Of a stretch of 64,000 nt of DNA, positions 1 through 12,823 are shown piece by piece. The translations under genes were made by a program, and so were the position numbers. Origin of the DNA: Rhabditophanes sp. KR3021 (taxonomy: Eukaryota; Nematoda; Chromadorea; Rhabditida; Alloionematidae); assembly GCA_963281155.1 (NCBI GenBank), contig CAUJLY010000006.1:2542001-2606000 (forward strand), given 5' to 3'. Under the pieces are notes generated by a model. It saw nothing but the letters and a program-made list of their open reading frames with translations, was not told the DNA's origin and searched no databases. The number at the start of each line of letters is the position of its first letter. Positions within the stretch are counted from its first letter, which is position 1.

Positions 1-3000
1 TTACTTACCAATTCTATTATTCCTTTTGCAATCTATAACCTATTTTCATAGGCTTTTATGAATTGATATATTGCCTACATGTCCTGATCATCATTGTAAC
101 TTCAATTATAATCGCCTATTGTAAAAAATAAATTGATATATTTAAAAAGCACTTTGAAAAAGTATAACCGCTTCGCTGATTTTTGAGAAAGCTTAATTAT
201 TTCTAACCTTATGTATGAAGAATGTAACCTACAAAAACATATCTATACTAACTATGCATATAAATGATATTTTTGATCTAAAATAATTATAAGATTACAC
301 TAACGTTTATTTAAAGATATCTAACGATCATTAAAAGTTTACCCAGAAATATTGAACAAGTTAACAAGCACCATTCAACATAATATTTTTGTTCTCCAGA
401 ATTTTGTTTGCTGCTTGAGTTTATAAAAATAATGACCCTCTCTTTTTTTGAAAATACAAACTCCATAAGAATTTTATGACCGCACCCACACATGTCAAGC
501 AAAACCTATGTATAATATTTAAATTTGTTTGTGGTGAAACTGCTTGCGCACTTAGCATTGTTCTGTTTTCGGTAAACGCAAATGTTAAAACGATTTTGAA
601 AAGAAGTAACTGTTATATTGTACCAATTTAGGTTCTAAATTTAATGGTATTTAAATCAAATTCATTTTATTAATTCAAATTCAAAAGAAAGGTGCTATTG
701 GAAGACACTTGCCTTATAATATAAATATTTTATTATTAAAGAAAATACATTGCTAACTATTTTTATCTGATCTTTGACAATTGCATCACACACAATTTAG
801 TATAGTTTGTGATTTTTTGTAACTTAGCGATAAAATCAGGCACACTAAGCTTTTCCTATATCTCAGAATGTTTAAAGTCGCAGGTTAATTTTTTTTGTTA
901 TATTTTTGCTTTATTGTTGTTTTGTAGTAGAGAGTGCCCACCAAAAGACAAAAATTTAGAACGATAGTTTGTGAAATAGCTTGATAATGATAAGCAATTT
1001 CTTTGCTAGGTCATTCATTCAAATTGGTGTTAATATATATGTCAAATTGTTCAACAAGTATATTTCCCCATAAATACATTTGATACATTTTCTTGTACTA
1101 TATGTTACAATTGATGCTCCTTTATTTTTATAAGTCTAACTAATTTTTTCAATTCTATATGTATGATTCATGCTCTAACTAATTTAGTCACTTTTAATGC
1201 TGAGTAAGCTTATTTATGGCAGGAAATTGTAAGTCTTTGTTGACACTTTATCTTTTTTGTTCAAGATTCATGTTAATTAAAATTCATCAAATAAACTGGA
1301 ATTGGCTGTCAGTAAGAAGCACATCTATTTAAAGTTTGTTTAAACTTACTGTAATCATAGCTAATTCCAAAGCATGCTTGTTATTATCAAAATCATTTGA
1401 ATAATGTTTACATACTTTTTAAGTTTACACTATTGTATGGCTGGGGTTAAGTGTCACAAATTAGGTGTATTTATAAAGAATGTTGATAAGCTGTATTGTA
1501 AATAGCACACATCTAATTGTTCTTGATGGGAACCTTAAGAGAATATACATGAATATATATACTTGTATGTATATTGTTTTAGATGTTACAAAAGTTCCTT
1601 AAAAGACATCAATTATAATGATGATGCAAAGGGTCGGCTTCTTCAATATCGTCTTGTTTTGTCTTTTGATAATTTAGATAGTTTGATAGTTAGTTGTTGT
1701 ATGTTGTCCCCCAAATAGGATGCGCTCAACTTTTTAAGTTAGTCAAATCAAAGGTACCAACATGGCAATTATGTTTAGGCGTAAGCATGCATTCTTTTAG
1801 TTAACCTTTTCGAACTCATCAACTTTTGTATTATGACTTACTCTTTCAGGTAGTTACATTCATAAAAGATATTTGTCTCTTCCATTAGCTTGACAAATGT
1901 CATGGTCATATCGTTTATCTCATACAATATATCTTTTTGAAAGACCTACTGAAATAGAGGCCTGCCATCAGCATGCGCATAATTTGAGTGACCGAATTAA
2001 CAGGACGACGAAGATCTATAAAGGTTAGCTGTGTATCTTTTAATCTCCTCCCCAGTTCGCACTGTCAAAAAAAGATAAAGATTAACCAAATACGATTATG
2101 CAAAGTCAAAAAAGGTGAGATTGCAATGTGCAAAAAGCACATTTCATTAATCAAAAGCTTTGTCTCATCCATTTTACATTTCATTCATCCTACCACTTCG
2201 TTTAATTCGAGAGCCTTCCGTAAAGATATTCATACTTCTTTCCACATATATGTACACATATCCTTCGTAACCCAGATAAAGATATTACAATTTAATTGTT
2301 CACGAGACTTTCTATTATGTTACGGAACTTTGGCAACTTTTACGATTTAGATCAAGCAGATTTACTATCAAACATATAATTATACTTGTCAAAAGCTCTG
2401 AACTAATTCATCACTTTTTATAAACTAGCAATCTTCATGCAATTACTATTTGAATTTGCTTATTATCTTACAAATAAAAAAACAAGTTATTGTCCTTTAA
2501 ATTTGAGTTGAATGTATCGTTAATAATAAGTCGCTTCCCAGCTCATCTATTCCCCTTTTTTAAACTTTATTTTCAATGTATTTACATTCATTTTTAGGTT
2601 AAACATATCGTGACACCATCTTTCTTTATCCTCAACATTCTTTTTTTGAAAGCCATTGAGAGGAAAAATAACTAGTAAGTTCGGTTTTATTAGCTTAATG
2701 AATATTTTTGCTAATAACATTTTATTCATAATTTTGGGAACAATCCGAATGAACCTTGATTAAGTAATATAGAACCACTCGACTCTGTGATGCCCACTCT
2801 ATAATGTGTTTTAAAAATATATTTTGAAGGTAAAAAGAGCTGATCAGCTGCGAATACCTTTAATGAAAAGGTGTGTAAAAACATTTTTTGCGAAAACAGT
2901 TCATTTTTTATACTTTCCCCCTTGATCAGGACATTATTTTATCCAAAGGTAATTCGCATGCATCATAAGTTACTAATAATAGTCTATTTTACCATTGATT

Positions 3001-6000
3001 TGAAAAATAAACTTTATCATTTAAAAACGCTTCTTTTGGTTTTAAAGACAAAATACTTTTCACTTACATAAATGCACATCATTTTGACTAACATTGAGCA
3101 GACAAACTTTTTTGCTATTGCCATTATTTCAGTTAGATGTGTTGTGTCATTTTTTATGTGAATCATCTTCAACCTTTTTTGATTGTTTACTTTACTGCAA
3201 TCTAATAACTGAAAGCTAAGCAACTGTTTTTTACGGGTGCGGATGTTCCCATTTTTTTAAACATTTGTATTTATGATATTTTTACGTTTTGTCCTAAGTG
3301 AAATGCGACTACATTTTCAGCTATAAATACAGTAAACATTATTTTATTTATCATTGAACTTAATCCGTGTCAAATCATCCTATTGCCTATAAACTAATAG
3401 CAAAAGTGGCTCACTTTGACTAAATTCTCACAACCCCACCAGTTCTTTACTTCTTTATAATTTGATAAAACCCTTAAATGGTCAGTTTGTAATTGTATTA
3501 GTAGTAGTATAAATCTTGATGATTTATTCGGGCATTATGACAACTCCATATTACCTTTTTCTCAACGAAATGTCCTTTCAGGAGCTTTATTATTATTGTT
3601 ATTTCTTTACAATGTTAATGTTTATGATAATAAAAGACAAGTGCTTGGATATTTACTTAGTATGAGAGCAGGAAATACATATAGAAAATGTGACAGGTAG
3701 ATGGCCAAGTTCATGCACTTGATGATATTACTCTCCACAATTAAACTTTTCCCCTTTAAGATGACCGATCAGTAAAACATTCTTTTTGGTAAGTGTATCT
3801 AAATTGAACAATGGGTGCCAACACATATCCAGCTACTACCTCGAAATATGACAATAGATCTATAAGTTATATTCGGTAGATAGATATGCGCTTACAACCA
3901 TCTCGTCACCTATTCATCGCAAACTACGCACAGACAAAGTCTCGAAGGTCGACTCAGCTTCATTCATAAAAAAAGCACGAAAGTTAACGATAAGAGAATT
4001 GCGATCAAAACTTTGGACCCCACCTCTTTTCCTCAATGACACTGTAATTATATTGTGCGCTTGCTTGATCTATTTCTAATACCTTTTTCGTGTCAGTTCC
4101 TGCCTATTTCAAATAGGCAATAACTTTTAAAAGCATGGTATAAAGTATTGTTTCGCAATTTTTTTCCATATATTTGACTTCAAATGACTTTTGTTGTGTG
4201 AAGTTATTCCGTGTCACGACACTAATTCGGACTATACCCTTTTTGAAATTATTCCTTTAGCTTGTCCTTAATATTGTTTGTTTCTTTATTTAAAAAAATT
4301 AACAGTATTAATTGGTGTAATTATTTGTTTGCACTAACTACAAATGTACTCACTCTATTAATCTCTGCTTTTCTTTACACTCCATGATCTATGAGTAAAT
4401 AAATATGTGTCCTTAAATGTATCGACCAACAACAACTTTAGTAGCAATAACCATTAATACGGCCTAGCTTAGTGAGGCATGTTTGTGGATGATATTAAGA
4501 TTTGCAACCATCTAAGAGTACTACATGTTAATTGGCTTAAATTCTATAACATTTTGTCTTTTGATTGAACATTTTTTGACGAGTGTTGGATGGTACAAAT
4601 ATTTTACACACTTCAACTACACCTATCCCGTAAGCATAATACACTTCCATTTAATGCTAAAGGTTGGGAGTTGCGCGACCATTTCGAATTTTGTGTTAAA
4701 AAACCAATTTTGATCGTAACTAGCTAATATGTAGTTACGCAGAAAATGATAGCTTTTACCTTGATTATTATATGATTAGTGTGTCATTAATCCTCACCAA
4801 TATTTAATAGGTCAAACAAATTTAAAAAACCAATTTGTGTTACTTTTTGACTATCGAAGTTTAACAAGCTTTTTGATCTAAGAAAAAGAGTCTATACGTA
4901 TAGGAAACAGTTTTCCCGACTTGCTTCTAAGTAGCCTTTTAAGAAGCAAATGCGCGTCATTTTATTGTAATATCATTGCATATAAAAATTTGAAAGCAAT
5001 ATATTCACTTAAGTAAAATAGTCTTTTTTGTTGTCGCTTAATTTGTTTAAATTGGTACATTTTCGTATGTGACAACGTGTACTGTGTGGTTATTTAATTT
5101 CCGCGCTGCATAGCTTGATTTTTACCTAACGTCAACGAGCCCAATTAGCTACCAATTATTTTTGGTAAAGCTTTATGAATAGACGATTATTATATGCACG
5201 TCAATATGTATTTTATCGAAGTCAGTCAACCATCTATTGTTACTACATTTGTTTTAAAAATACGTATCAATGTTGTGAAGATTTCATTTTATTCTTGAGG
5301 ACTTTTGATTACGGCCACTTTAGCAGCATACTGTCTGTCAACAAAACTTGATTACTGTATAGTATATTTTATTTGGCCAAACCACTTTTAATTTTATTTG
5401 TGAATTCTTTCCAAATAAATGCTTAATTATAAATCATAAATATGCAAAGATTTATCTATTCACCAAATGATCACTGCATGCTCTTATGTAGAATAAAAGT
5501 TTATTACAAGCATTCGAGAACGAAATTGGTGTCGGAAGATCATTACTTAAAACTGAAGTTAAAATTTATTACCTCGCTTTTGCGTATATTAATCAAGTGT
5601 CAATATTAGACATTTTTATTATTTTAGCTTGGTAGCGAAAAAGGTTACCCGATTCCTGATACTTACTTTAATATTTAAAAGTTTATAATTAGCGAAACAG
5701 CCATGATGATTTTTTCATTTAATTATGTGGTTTAAAGGCAGCAAATAATTATTTTTTAATAAGACCAAAAATATTAATTCTTTGACAAGACATAAATCTT
5801 GACCCTTTAATTATACAACTGATAAAAAATACTTAAGTACAACTTTAATTAGTATGGCATATTTGTTTAAGAGATGTATTTGGGTATAAAAATAGTAGAA
5901 TTGTTTTTTAAAGCTTTAATTTACGCGATTCATGAATGAAGGTCAACATTTATTAGGTAGCTAAAAAGGCCATTTGGATGGCATTTAATTAATATAATAA

Positions 6001-6470
6001 CACTTATTTATGTTGACTTACATTTCTATTTTAATTGTAAGAGTTTGTAGTTGTTGTATGTTGTGCATGAATGGTACTGTTTTATTTAGGGCTGTGTGTC
6101 GCGATCATAACATCCTATGCGGCTATTATTCAAATTGGCTTGATATTTACTGTATCTACTACTTGATCAGGTATTCTTTTTGTGGTGACCGTCCGATATA
6201 ACCTTCGGCTTTTGTTGCAATTCTTCATGAATGACCATTGCTCATACATTACAATACACTTAATCGCGCCTACCATTTATTATTTTGTATGCGCACACAC
6301 AACCTTTGAGCTACCACAAAATTGACGTCTCTTTGAATTTATAGTAATGTCTAGGTTTTTACAATTATATAATTGAATGGAAACGACAACGTACCGCAAG
6401 AGCCAGCCGATATCAGGGTGCAAAGGCATGCGCGTAAAACCATGCCCTTGAAGCTTGTCAGTATCCGATC
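1..6470. other. long AT-rich stretch without a convincing gene
   Basis: No open frame here shows coding character. The longest (about 1988-2350, +) begins at GTG, and its translation has no domain, signal peptide or codon bias. A perfect 19-bp palindrome lies at 4101-4119. The stretch could hold distal regulatory DNA or long introns/UTR of the zinc-finger gene that starts at 6947, or simply be the end of a gene lying outside the window. Confidence 0.6.
4101..4119. repeat. perfect 19-bp palindrome
   Basis: Two 9-nt arms (tgcctattt and its exact reverse complement) flank a single C at 4110. Such a dyad could bind a dimeric regulator. It lies about 2.8 kb upstream of the nearest recognised start codon. 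Function unknown. Confidence 0.6.
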
Positions 6471-6473
6471 ATT

Positions 6474-6550
6474 CTATATATACCAATCACTGATGAACTT
6501 GAGCTGAACTCAAGCTGAACAGTAGCTGTCAAAGTAGCAGAGCACATAGT
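6474..6550 (+). promoter_or_regulatory. TATA-containing promoter-like region upstream of the zinc-finger gene
   Basis: A TATATATA run at 6475-6482 is followed by a locally GC-richer stretch with short direct repeats: gctgaac occurs twice and agtagctgtc occurs twice. It lies about 465 bp before the zinc-finger start codon on the same strand. A core promoter role is inferred from composition and position only. Confidence 0.35.
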
Positions 6551-6946
6551 AGCTGTCTGTGCAAACTTTTTTGCATGTTCTGTACTATAATAACTTCAGT
6601 CGACATAATTGGGCGCACCTCTCTCTCATTTTGTTTTACTTATGTATTTGTTGTTATGACTCTTATTATCCTATCATTAGGCCATCGTACCGACATCACG
6701 CAAAACTATTTTCTATTTAAATATCTTTACGTTAAATCATAAATCTAATCTTCCGACTTTTAGTTCTAGGTAATGCTATAAGAACAAATTCTAATAAATC
6801 CCGCACTACTATTTTGAAATCTAACTACCAATCGGATTTTTGAACTCATTATATTCAGCAAGAATAATAATTTAAACAAACTTTAAGACTATTCCAAATT
6901 AAAGTTTGACCAAATTCAAAAACCTTCTTAATTTATATCCTGCAAG

Positions 6947-8581
6947 ATGCCTTATAGAAGCGAATTGAAACGTCCAGATTTAAAAGGTACATAGTTGGAT
7001 ATTTGAGAGTTAACATAACATTCCATTTTTTGTAGGTCAATTTCCATGCTCAGTATGTGGAAAGATATTTTGTCATTCTTCATCATTAAGTAGGCATCGT
7101 ATGCAAGCACATTTTAAAAGTTATACTTGTTCTCAATGCAATCAAGAGATTTCAAGCAGTGAAACGTTGAGATCACATATGTTTAGAATTCATCAAATTT
7201 CGAGAATGTTCATGTGCAGATGCTGTAATTGGGCATTTGCGGACAAGACTAGTCTTCATATTCACATGCAGTCTATGGTTAAAAATAATGGACCTGGAGA
7301 TGTTTATGTGTTGGCTCGTAGTTCAACTGAGCAAGGAACATTTAAAATGGATATGACCTCAGACAACGAATCTATCAATTCTATTTCTAGTAGTCCCATG
7401 GATGCTCGTGAATCATCGCCAGCCGAAGGATTAGAAGCGAAAAGTTTAATGAATATCTCTACTGAATCTCTTGGCCTAGATTTAGCCAAATCTGCTATTC
7501 TTGGTAGTGATAGAGGAGCTGTAAATTCTTTGACTCAATCTATCTTCCCAGCTCTACAAGAGCGAAGCGATCTTTTCATGAGTATGAAACCTCCTCAGGT
7601 AGAGAGATCTTCCAACATTCAAGAATTATTCTCCCAAAACTGGCTTAACAGTTGGCTCGCCAACAATCCACTTCAACCAAACTTGTTCGATGTTTCAAAT
7701 CCAAGTTTGATGAATTTAGGAAAACTATCTTCTCTTCCTGTAAGTGGTCAACGCCCAGAAGGTTCCGCAACCGCAGACAATGGTCCTATTTCACTGTTAA
7801 AGCAAATCAAAAGAGACATATCTATTAATACTGAGTCAAATGAAGATACTTCCGACAGTGGCAAAAGCGATACTCTGGAAAATAGCCCATGCAAAAGCAG
7901 CCCTTCCTTCTTAGACAGTCTATTAAACAAGAAAATCAGTGGGCATGGAACCTCAGTAGAAGATTTTGTTTCTTCTCTAACCAAGACCAACAAAAGAAAA
8001 GCCCGCAAACCACAACAACTTAAAGACACTGAAAACATCTCAGGCGCTGATTGTGATGGCGAACCAAAAGCTAAAATTGCAAACTTAACAACATTTGTTG
8101 AGGGAATCAAATCCAAGATGAGTAAATCTTGCCAATTAGAAAATCACGAACAACATTCCCCTGCTATTAGTGATTCTCACACTTGTGAAAGTACTCAAAA
8201 CAACTCTAGTACTCATAGCTCAAATTATGAATGTACTCATTGTAAGGTAACTTAAAAAATGCAATAACTTGTATTAAAGAATATTTTTAGGATTCACAAG
8301 ACAAAATTGTAGGCTTGCAAGAGGAAAATGAAAAAGTTTTAAGAAAACTTAGTCAAATTGAAAGCGGAGTTTTCCAATTTCACAAAGCAATTAAAGAATT
8401 AAAAGATAATGAAATGCCAGAAGAAACTAAAATGCAAATGCTTAGCCTTGTCGAGCATTGTGTTGAAATGTACAAAGAAGATGAATCTTCTGAATCTGAC
8501 GAAACTTTAAAATCCGAACCATCAGTAAACAGTCCTCCTCAAACCAACTCAGAAAATCAACTGATCATATCATACAATTAA
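6947..8581 (+). CDS. C2H2 zinc-finger and coiled-coil protein, probable transcription factor
   Basis: Three exons join into 513 residues; introns 6987-7035 (49 nt) and 8247-8290 (44 nt) have GT-AG ends and keep the frame. Residues 18-39 and 45-66 are canonical C2H2 fingers (C-x2-C-x12-H-x4-H). A third unit (C74, C77, H88/H90) lacks a normally spaced final His. The middle (about 95-405) is Ser/Asn-rich and probably disordered. A lone C-x2-C pair (C413, C416) sits exactly at the last exon junction, followed by a charged, heptad-like stretch (418-460) that could form a coiled coil, then an acidic Ser-rich tail. DNA binding in the nucleus is inferred from the fingers. I recall similar fingers in nematode proteins but cannot assign an orthologue. 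No acceptor lies close to the chosen ATG, so a further 5' exon is possible. Confidence 0.85.
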
Positions 8582-9913
8582 ATGCTAAATAAGGAAATAT
8601 TTATTCGATGTCAAAATTAGTGGATCTAAATAGAAACTTCACCATTTGATAGGTCCAACAATTCCATACAATCTGTATTTTGTATATATGAGTCTTTCTA
8701 CAATCAACAAAACTTTTACAAATAAGTGCTAATCGCCTTCAACAAATTCCAATTAACATCGACATTCAATATTCCATTTTAATATTCATAGATTCCTAAA
8801 AAACGTATGGCAATTCCATATTAAGTTATATATCTTCTAACCTATTTCAAATTTATAATCATAAGAAACAGCATATTATTATTTATCCCAGATATGTCAA
8901 AATAATAATAGTCAAAAACAATTAATAAACACAACACTTGGAGTTAAATATTCTGAAAATGTATCGTCGCACCATTCTTTTTTCCAATTATGAATTCACA
9001 ATTAATGAAATTAACAACAATTTGTTCTGCCAAATATGAGTGCCTTACGAGGACGCATTTATGCTTACAATAATTTATATTTCTTTATTATTTGCTTATC
9101 AAGTTCTCTTATCAATCCACAATTAATAATTTATTATATATCAATCACTTCATAATTGTTAACCAAAAGTATCATTCCTATCAATATGCATTTTTGGTAA
9201 AATCAGGCATAGTATTTAATTTCTTTTATCGCATTTAGATTGATAAAATTTTCTTTTTATTGTTTGACGTTTTAATGTTGCTTTTGGATTTTATAAACCT
9301 TAATTCTCTGCAAATGCGTAGTTTTTAAAATGATTATGGAAACAGTATGCACATTGTTGTGCCTTGATCTGATCATATCAAAAAGGCATCCTAAACACTT
9401 TTCAATCAACAGTTCTTACTAAGTTGTTGAATATTTAGCAATAGCCAAGCAACAAGTTACTCTCTATACTATACAATCACATAATATGAATTAGACATGC
9501 AATAACAAATTAACATATTATAAATACATACCGTGTTTTTGTACAGCAATCACAATTTTGATTAGTAAAGTTTCAAAAGCGATGTTAGTTCGACACACAT
9601 ACTATTTATAATGCTTACAATAATAAATTCTACAACAATTTAATGCTAAATTTTTACATATTTGCTTGCTTATCTTTTTGCATAAACCGGAAAAGCGAAA
9701 TGACTGCACTCCAACCATTTTTTCCGCAGATAGCAATGTTGCTATCGAATTCAACAAATGGTTGCTTAGTGATGTATCGGACATCAAATTTTATTTACCA
9801 ATAATGTCCCATATTTTTTGATCATTTTTATGTGCCTACTTAAGCAAATGGCCTCATATTTCTTTTTAAATAACTAGTTATTCTTTTAATTGCAGATAGA
9901 CTGTTCAATAGCC
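8582..9913. other. intergenic, AT-rich
   Basis: Holds the 3' UTR of the zinc-finger gene and the 5' flank of the next gene. A splice-acceptor-like ttaattgcag ends at 9895, 18 nt before the downstream ATG, and fits trans-splicing. No other feature seen. Confidence 0.6.
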
Positions 9914-11278
9914 ATGAGTGAAAATGTTTTTACGGATGACACAAGAGTCGGCTTGGCCTACAAAATTAAATTTGGATTTCGAAAACATATAACCTTAAGG
10001 CAACTTAAGACAGTATTTCCAAAATATTTAGGCCAGACTATAAAACAATTTCCAAATTTAACACCGATGCAGATTGATAAGATTATCGAACATAATATGC
10101 CAGAAGCTTACGTCGGTAGCTTTAACTTATTGTATAACCGTATGAATTTGGCAAATTTAAAGAAATGGGCTCGGTTAGAATCAACCAATGCGGAAGAAGA
10201 AAAGCCAGATAACAGTGCAAAAACGATTCAAATCAAGATCAAACATTTGAAACACCCAAGAAACGGACTTTCAACCAATGGTTTGTCTATTTTACGATAT
10301 TATCGAATTAAAGAAATTGATGATAAATATGCCAGTTCAATGCCAAATTACGATGAATGCACAAAGAAAATAAGAGACAACTTTGTGTCGTCAAGGAGTG
10401 GACTTGATGTAAAAATGGAAAAGTTACTTAAATCTAATACTGCAATTACATCGAGAACAATTACGGATTACTTTATATTTATCACACAGCTATACCTTAA
10501 ACATGGCCCTAAATTAAAAAATATGCTTGTGCATCTCAATCCCGATGAAAAAGAGAAAGCTCAAGATATAATTACACGCTTTGCAATCAGAGATACTGAA
10601 AAAGGATTAACTCGAGCTCAACGTATGGATTCCATATCTTTGGAACGTCTTGCTTATGTTGTACCACCCCAAATGTTGTTGTTAACTGCCGCAAAACTTG
10701 TATCAGTTACAAAAACATATACAGATCTAAAGAGAGGATCTCATAAAGTTCATTGGACCATCATTAGCCCGGGAACTATTGTAATGATTCCCCCAAAGTT
10801 TAGATATTTGTTTCAATGGGCTGTTGCTATCTATCAGACGGGACTTTCTATTCATTGGGTTAACATACGCACGATTCCGAAGCACTACGTCATCAAGAAA
10901 CTTTATAGAAACTTTTGTAAAATAACAATTTTGTTGGATGACGTAATGGCTGGCGATTATCTTATTGATACAAAATACAGATATTCAAACTTCTGTGGTA
11001 TCATTGAATACAACCAAACAAACGATGGCACAGTTGCTTCTTTAACAAAGGAAATCATTGATTCAATCACAACATCTCCTTTCTTTGAATTTGTAAAAGG
11101 AGATGTGCTACGATTTGAAAAAGATGACTATTTTGCTAATGTACTTGCAGACAGAGATCATGCTGATCATTATGGAAAAAAAGTAGAAGAAGATTCTGGA
11201 GTTATACGGAGGTTACTACCATTACATGATCTTGTTTTCGATCTTGAAGTCCCAGAAATTAAACCATGTAAGCTTTAA
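9914..11278 (+). CDS. unrecognised intronless 454-residue protein
   Basis: A single open frame runs from ATG at 9914. The acceptor ttaattgcag ends at 9895, so the transcript is probably trans-spliced or has a 5' UTR intron. An AATAAA at 11399-11404 suggests a normal poly(A) site. I do not recognise the family. The protein is basic, rich in Lys, Ile and Thr, with no signal peptide, no clear membrane segment, no zinc motif and no low-complexity tail. The N-terminal half looks mainly helical; the segment from about 240 to 330 is hydrophobic and well packed, with paired prolines. The lack of introns, in a window where most genes of this size have some, and the compact mixed fold are features shared with captured viral nucleoproteins or transposon gag proteins. 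That is speculation: no diagnostic motif was found. Codon use and length argue for a functional gene. Confidence 0.75.
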   Translation: MSENVFTDDTRVGLAYKIKFGFRKHITLRQLKTVFPKYLGQTIKQFPNLTPMQIDKIIEHNMPEAYVGSFNLLYNRMNLANLKKWARLESTNAEEEKPDNSAKTIQIKIKHLKHPRNGLSTNGLSILRYYRIKEIDDKYASSMPNYDECTKKIRDNFVSSRSGLDVKMEKLLKSNTAITSRTITDYFIFITQLYLKHGPKLKNMLVHLNPDEKEKAQDIITRFAIRDTEKGLTRAQRMDSISLERLAYVVPPQMLLLTAAKLVSVTKTYTDLKRGSHKVHWTIISPGTIVMIPPKFRYLFQWAVAIYQTGLSIHWVNIRTIPKHYVIKKLYRNFCKITILLDDVMAGDYLIDTKYRYSNFCGIIEYNQTNDGTVASLTKEIIDSITTSPFFEFVKGDVLRFEKDDYFANVLADRDHADHYGKKVEEDSGVIRRLLPLHDLVFDLEVPEIKPCKL

Positions 11279-11995
11279 ATGCTATGCAAACTATATTTGT
11301 GATTTAAAAAATTTCAAGGTCTTTTGCCTTCAAATATCTAGTCTTAGTTATCTCTCTATACTAAATCCAAATCTTTGAAGAAATCTTTGTTTTCATGTAA
11401 TAAATCAATTTATTAAATACACTAATCAAAATACGTGGCCCTTCTATTAATCTAAAAACTGTGTTAGGTAGGTTACTTTGTCAGATAGGCAATTTTTGTG
11501 TGCATAACAACAATATACTTTTCCATGGATCAACTGAAGTTTAACTTATTAACTAGTATCTTTATGCAATCATTTTTTGATGATTGATTTCCGTAGAAGT
11601 TTTTCGTTGATACATTAAAGGAAGATAACAAATGACATTTTTAATTATTCGTAATATTATTTATTGTTTTAACAGACAACTTTAAAATAAATCACACACA
11701 TAAGCTTTCATTAATTATGACACTCTGTTTGACGTTTACGTGACTAATGAGATTTAATTTGCTGATTAAATTACCTTTCAATCATTATTGCTTTGAAACA
11801 ACTGAGTTGTAATGCCCCGTTTTAACAATATTGTCGTAATACAATGATGTAATATTATATTATGGCGGTGTTATTTTGTACTTTTGATTTAATCACTTTT
11901 CGTAATCTATTTGCACAACAAATATCATAAATAATTTTACCATCTTTGCTTTCATAAGTAATTATTTATTTTATCTTCAAGATATCGAGGAAAAA
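11279..11995. other. intergenic
   Basis: Contains the AATAAA at 11399-11404 of the upstream gene and, just before the next ATG, an acceptor-like tatcttcaag followed by a 15-base leader. The 717-bp gap is too long for a typical nematode operon spacing. Nothing else seen. Confidence 0.55.
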
Positions 11996-12823
11996 ATGAA
12001 AGTATTTGTTGTCACTGGTGCCAATAAAGGAATTGGTCTTGCTATAATTTGTAATTTACTAAATAAGGTTAAGAATACACTTATTTACTTGACTGCTAGA
12101 TCTGAAGATAGAGGAACCCGCGCAGTTGCATGTATTTACAAAAAATTCAATTTGCAATTGCCATACGGCAATATTCTAAAGTTTCATCAGTTAGATATTA
12201 CTGATAAGGAAAGTATTGAAGGTTTTATATCTCATTTGAATGAAAATAATCAAACTATTCACATCCTTGTAAATAATGCCGGATTTGCGTTTGAGGAAGG
12301 TGATCCAACACCACCACTTGTTCAAGCTCACCAAACCATCGCAGTTAATTATTATGGAACAAAGCTAGTTACTCAGCTTTTGAATCCGATGGTTAATAAC
12401 GGTGGAAAAATTATTTTTATTTGTAGTAGCGCTGCAAAGATGCCCCAATATTTCAGCCCCGAATTAATCAGTCTTTTTGATAACGATTCCTACAATATGG
12501 AAACAATTGATAAATTTATTCAGGACTACGTGAATTATTGCGAACCAGACACAAGAAAAATAAATGGATATCCCCTTTCCTCATACCGGACATCAAAAGC
12601 TGCTGAAATTGCAATGGCAATATTTTACTCTCGTGAACTGGCAAATAGAGAGATCAAAGTTTTTGCTTGTTGCCCAGGACCTTGCAAAACAGATTTGTCG
12701 AGGCACAAAGGACACTTGTCAATTTATAAAGGATCCAAAACCCCCGTTTACTGTGCTATAGATCCTAATGCTCCAGACGGCAAGTTTCTTTATTTGAAAA
12801 GAGTTGAAGAGTGGCTAAGATAA
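11996..12823 (+). CDS. short-chain dehydrogenase, carbonyl-reductase-like
   Basis: One exon encodes 275 residues, the length usual for carbonyl reductase 1 (about 277). Residues 7-14 carry the NADP(H)-binding TGxxxGIG motif (TGANKGIG), N93-N94-A95-G96 is the NNAG motif, a serine pair at 144-145 fits the catalytic Ser, and Y197-x3-K201 is the SDR active site. The enzyme should reduce carbonyl compounds (quinones, aldehydes, ketones) with NADPH in the cytosol. The insertion between the catalytic Ser and Tyr (about 150-190) is the long form typical of CBR1-type SDRs. An acceptor-like AG lies 15 nt before the ATG and AATAAA is at 12880-12885. Exact substrate cannot be told. Confidence 0.92.
   Translation: MKVFVVTGANKGIGLAIICNLLNKVKNTLIYLTARSEDRGTRAVACIYKKFNLQLPYGNILKFHQLDITDKESIEGFISHLNENNQTIHILVNNAGFAFEEGDPTPPLVQAHQTIAVNYYGTKLVTQLLNPMVNNGGKIIFICSSAAKMPQYFSPELISLFDNDSYNMETIDKFIQDYVNYCEPDTRKINGYPLSSYRTSKAAEIAMAIFYSRELANREIKVFACCPGPCKTDLSRHKGHLSIYKGSKTPVYCAIDPNAPDGKFLYLKRVEEWLR

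Noticed and set aside
1988..2350. 120-codon open frame on the + strand
   Set aside because: It begins at GTG rather than ATG, has no domain, splice signal or signal peptide, and lies in AT-rich sequence where such frames occur by chance.
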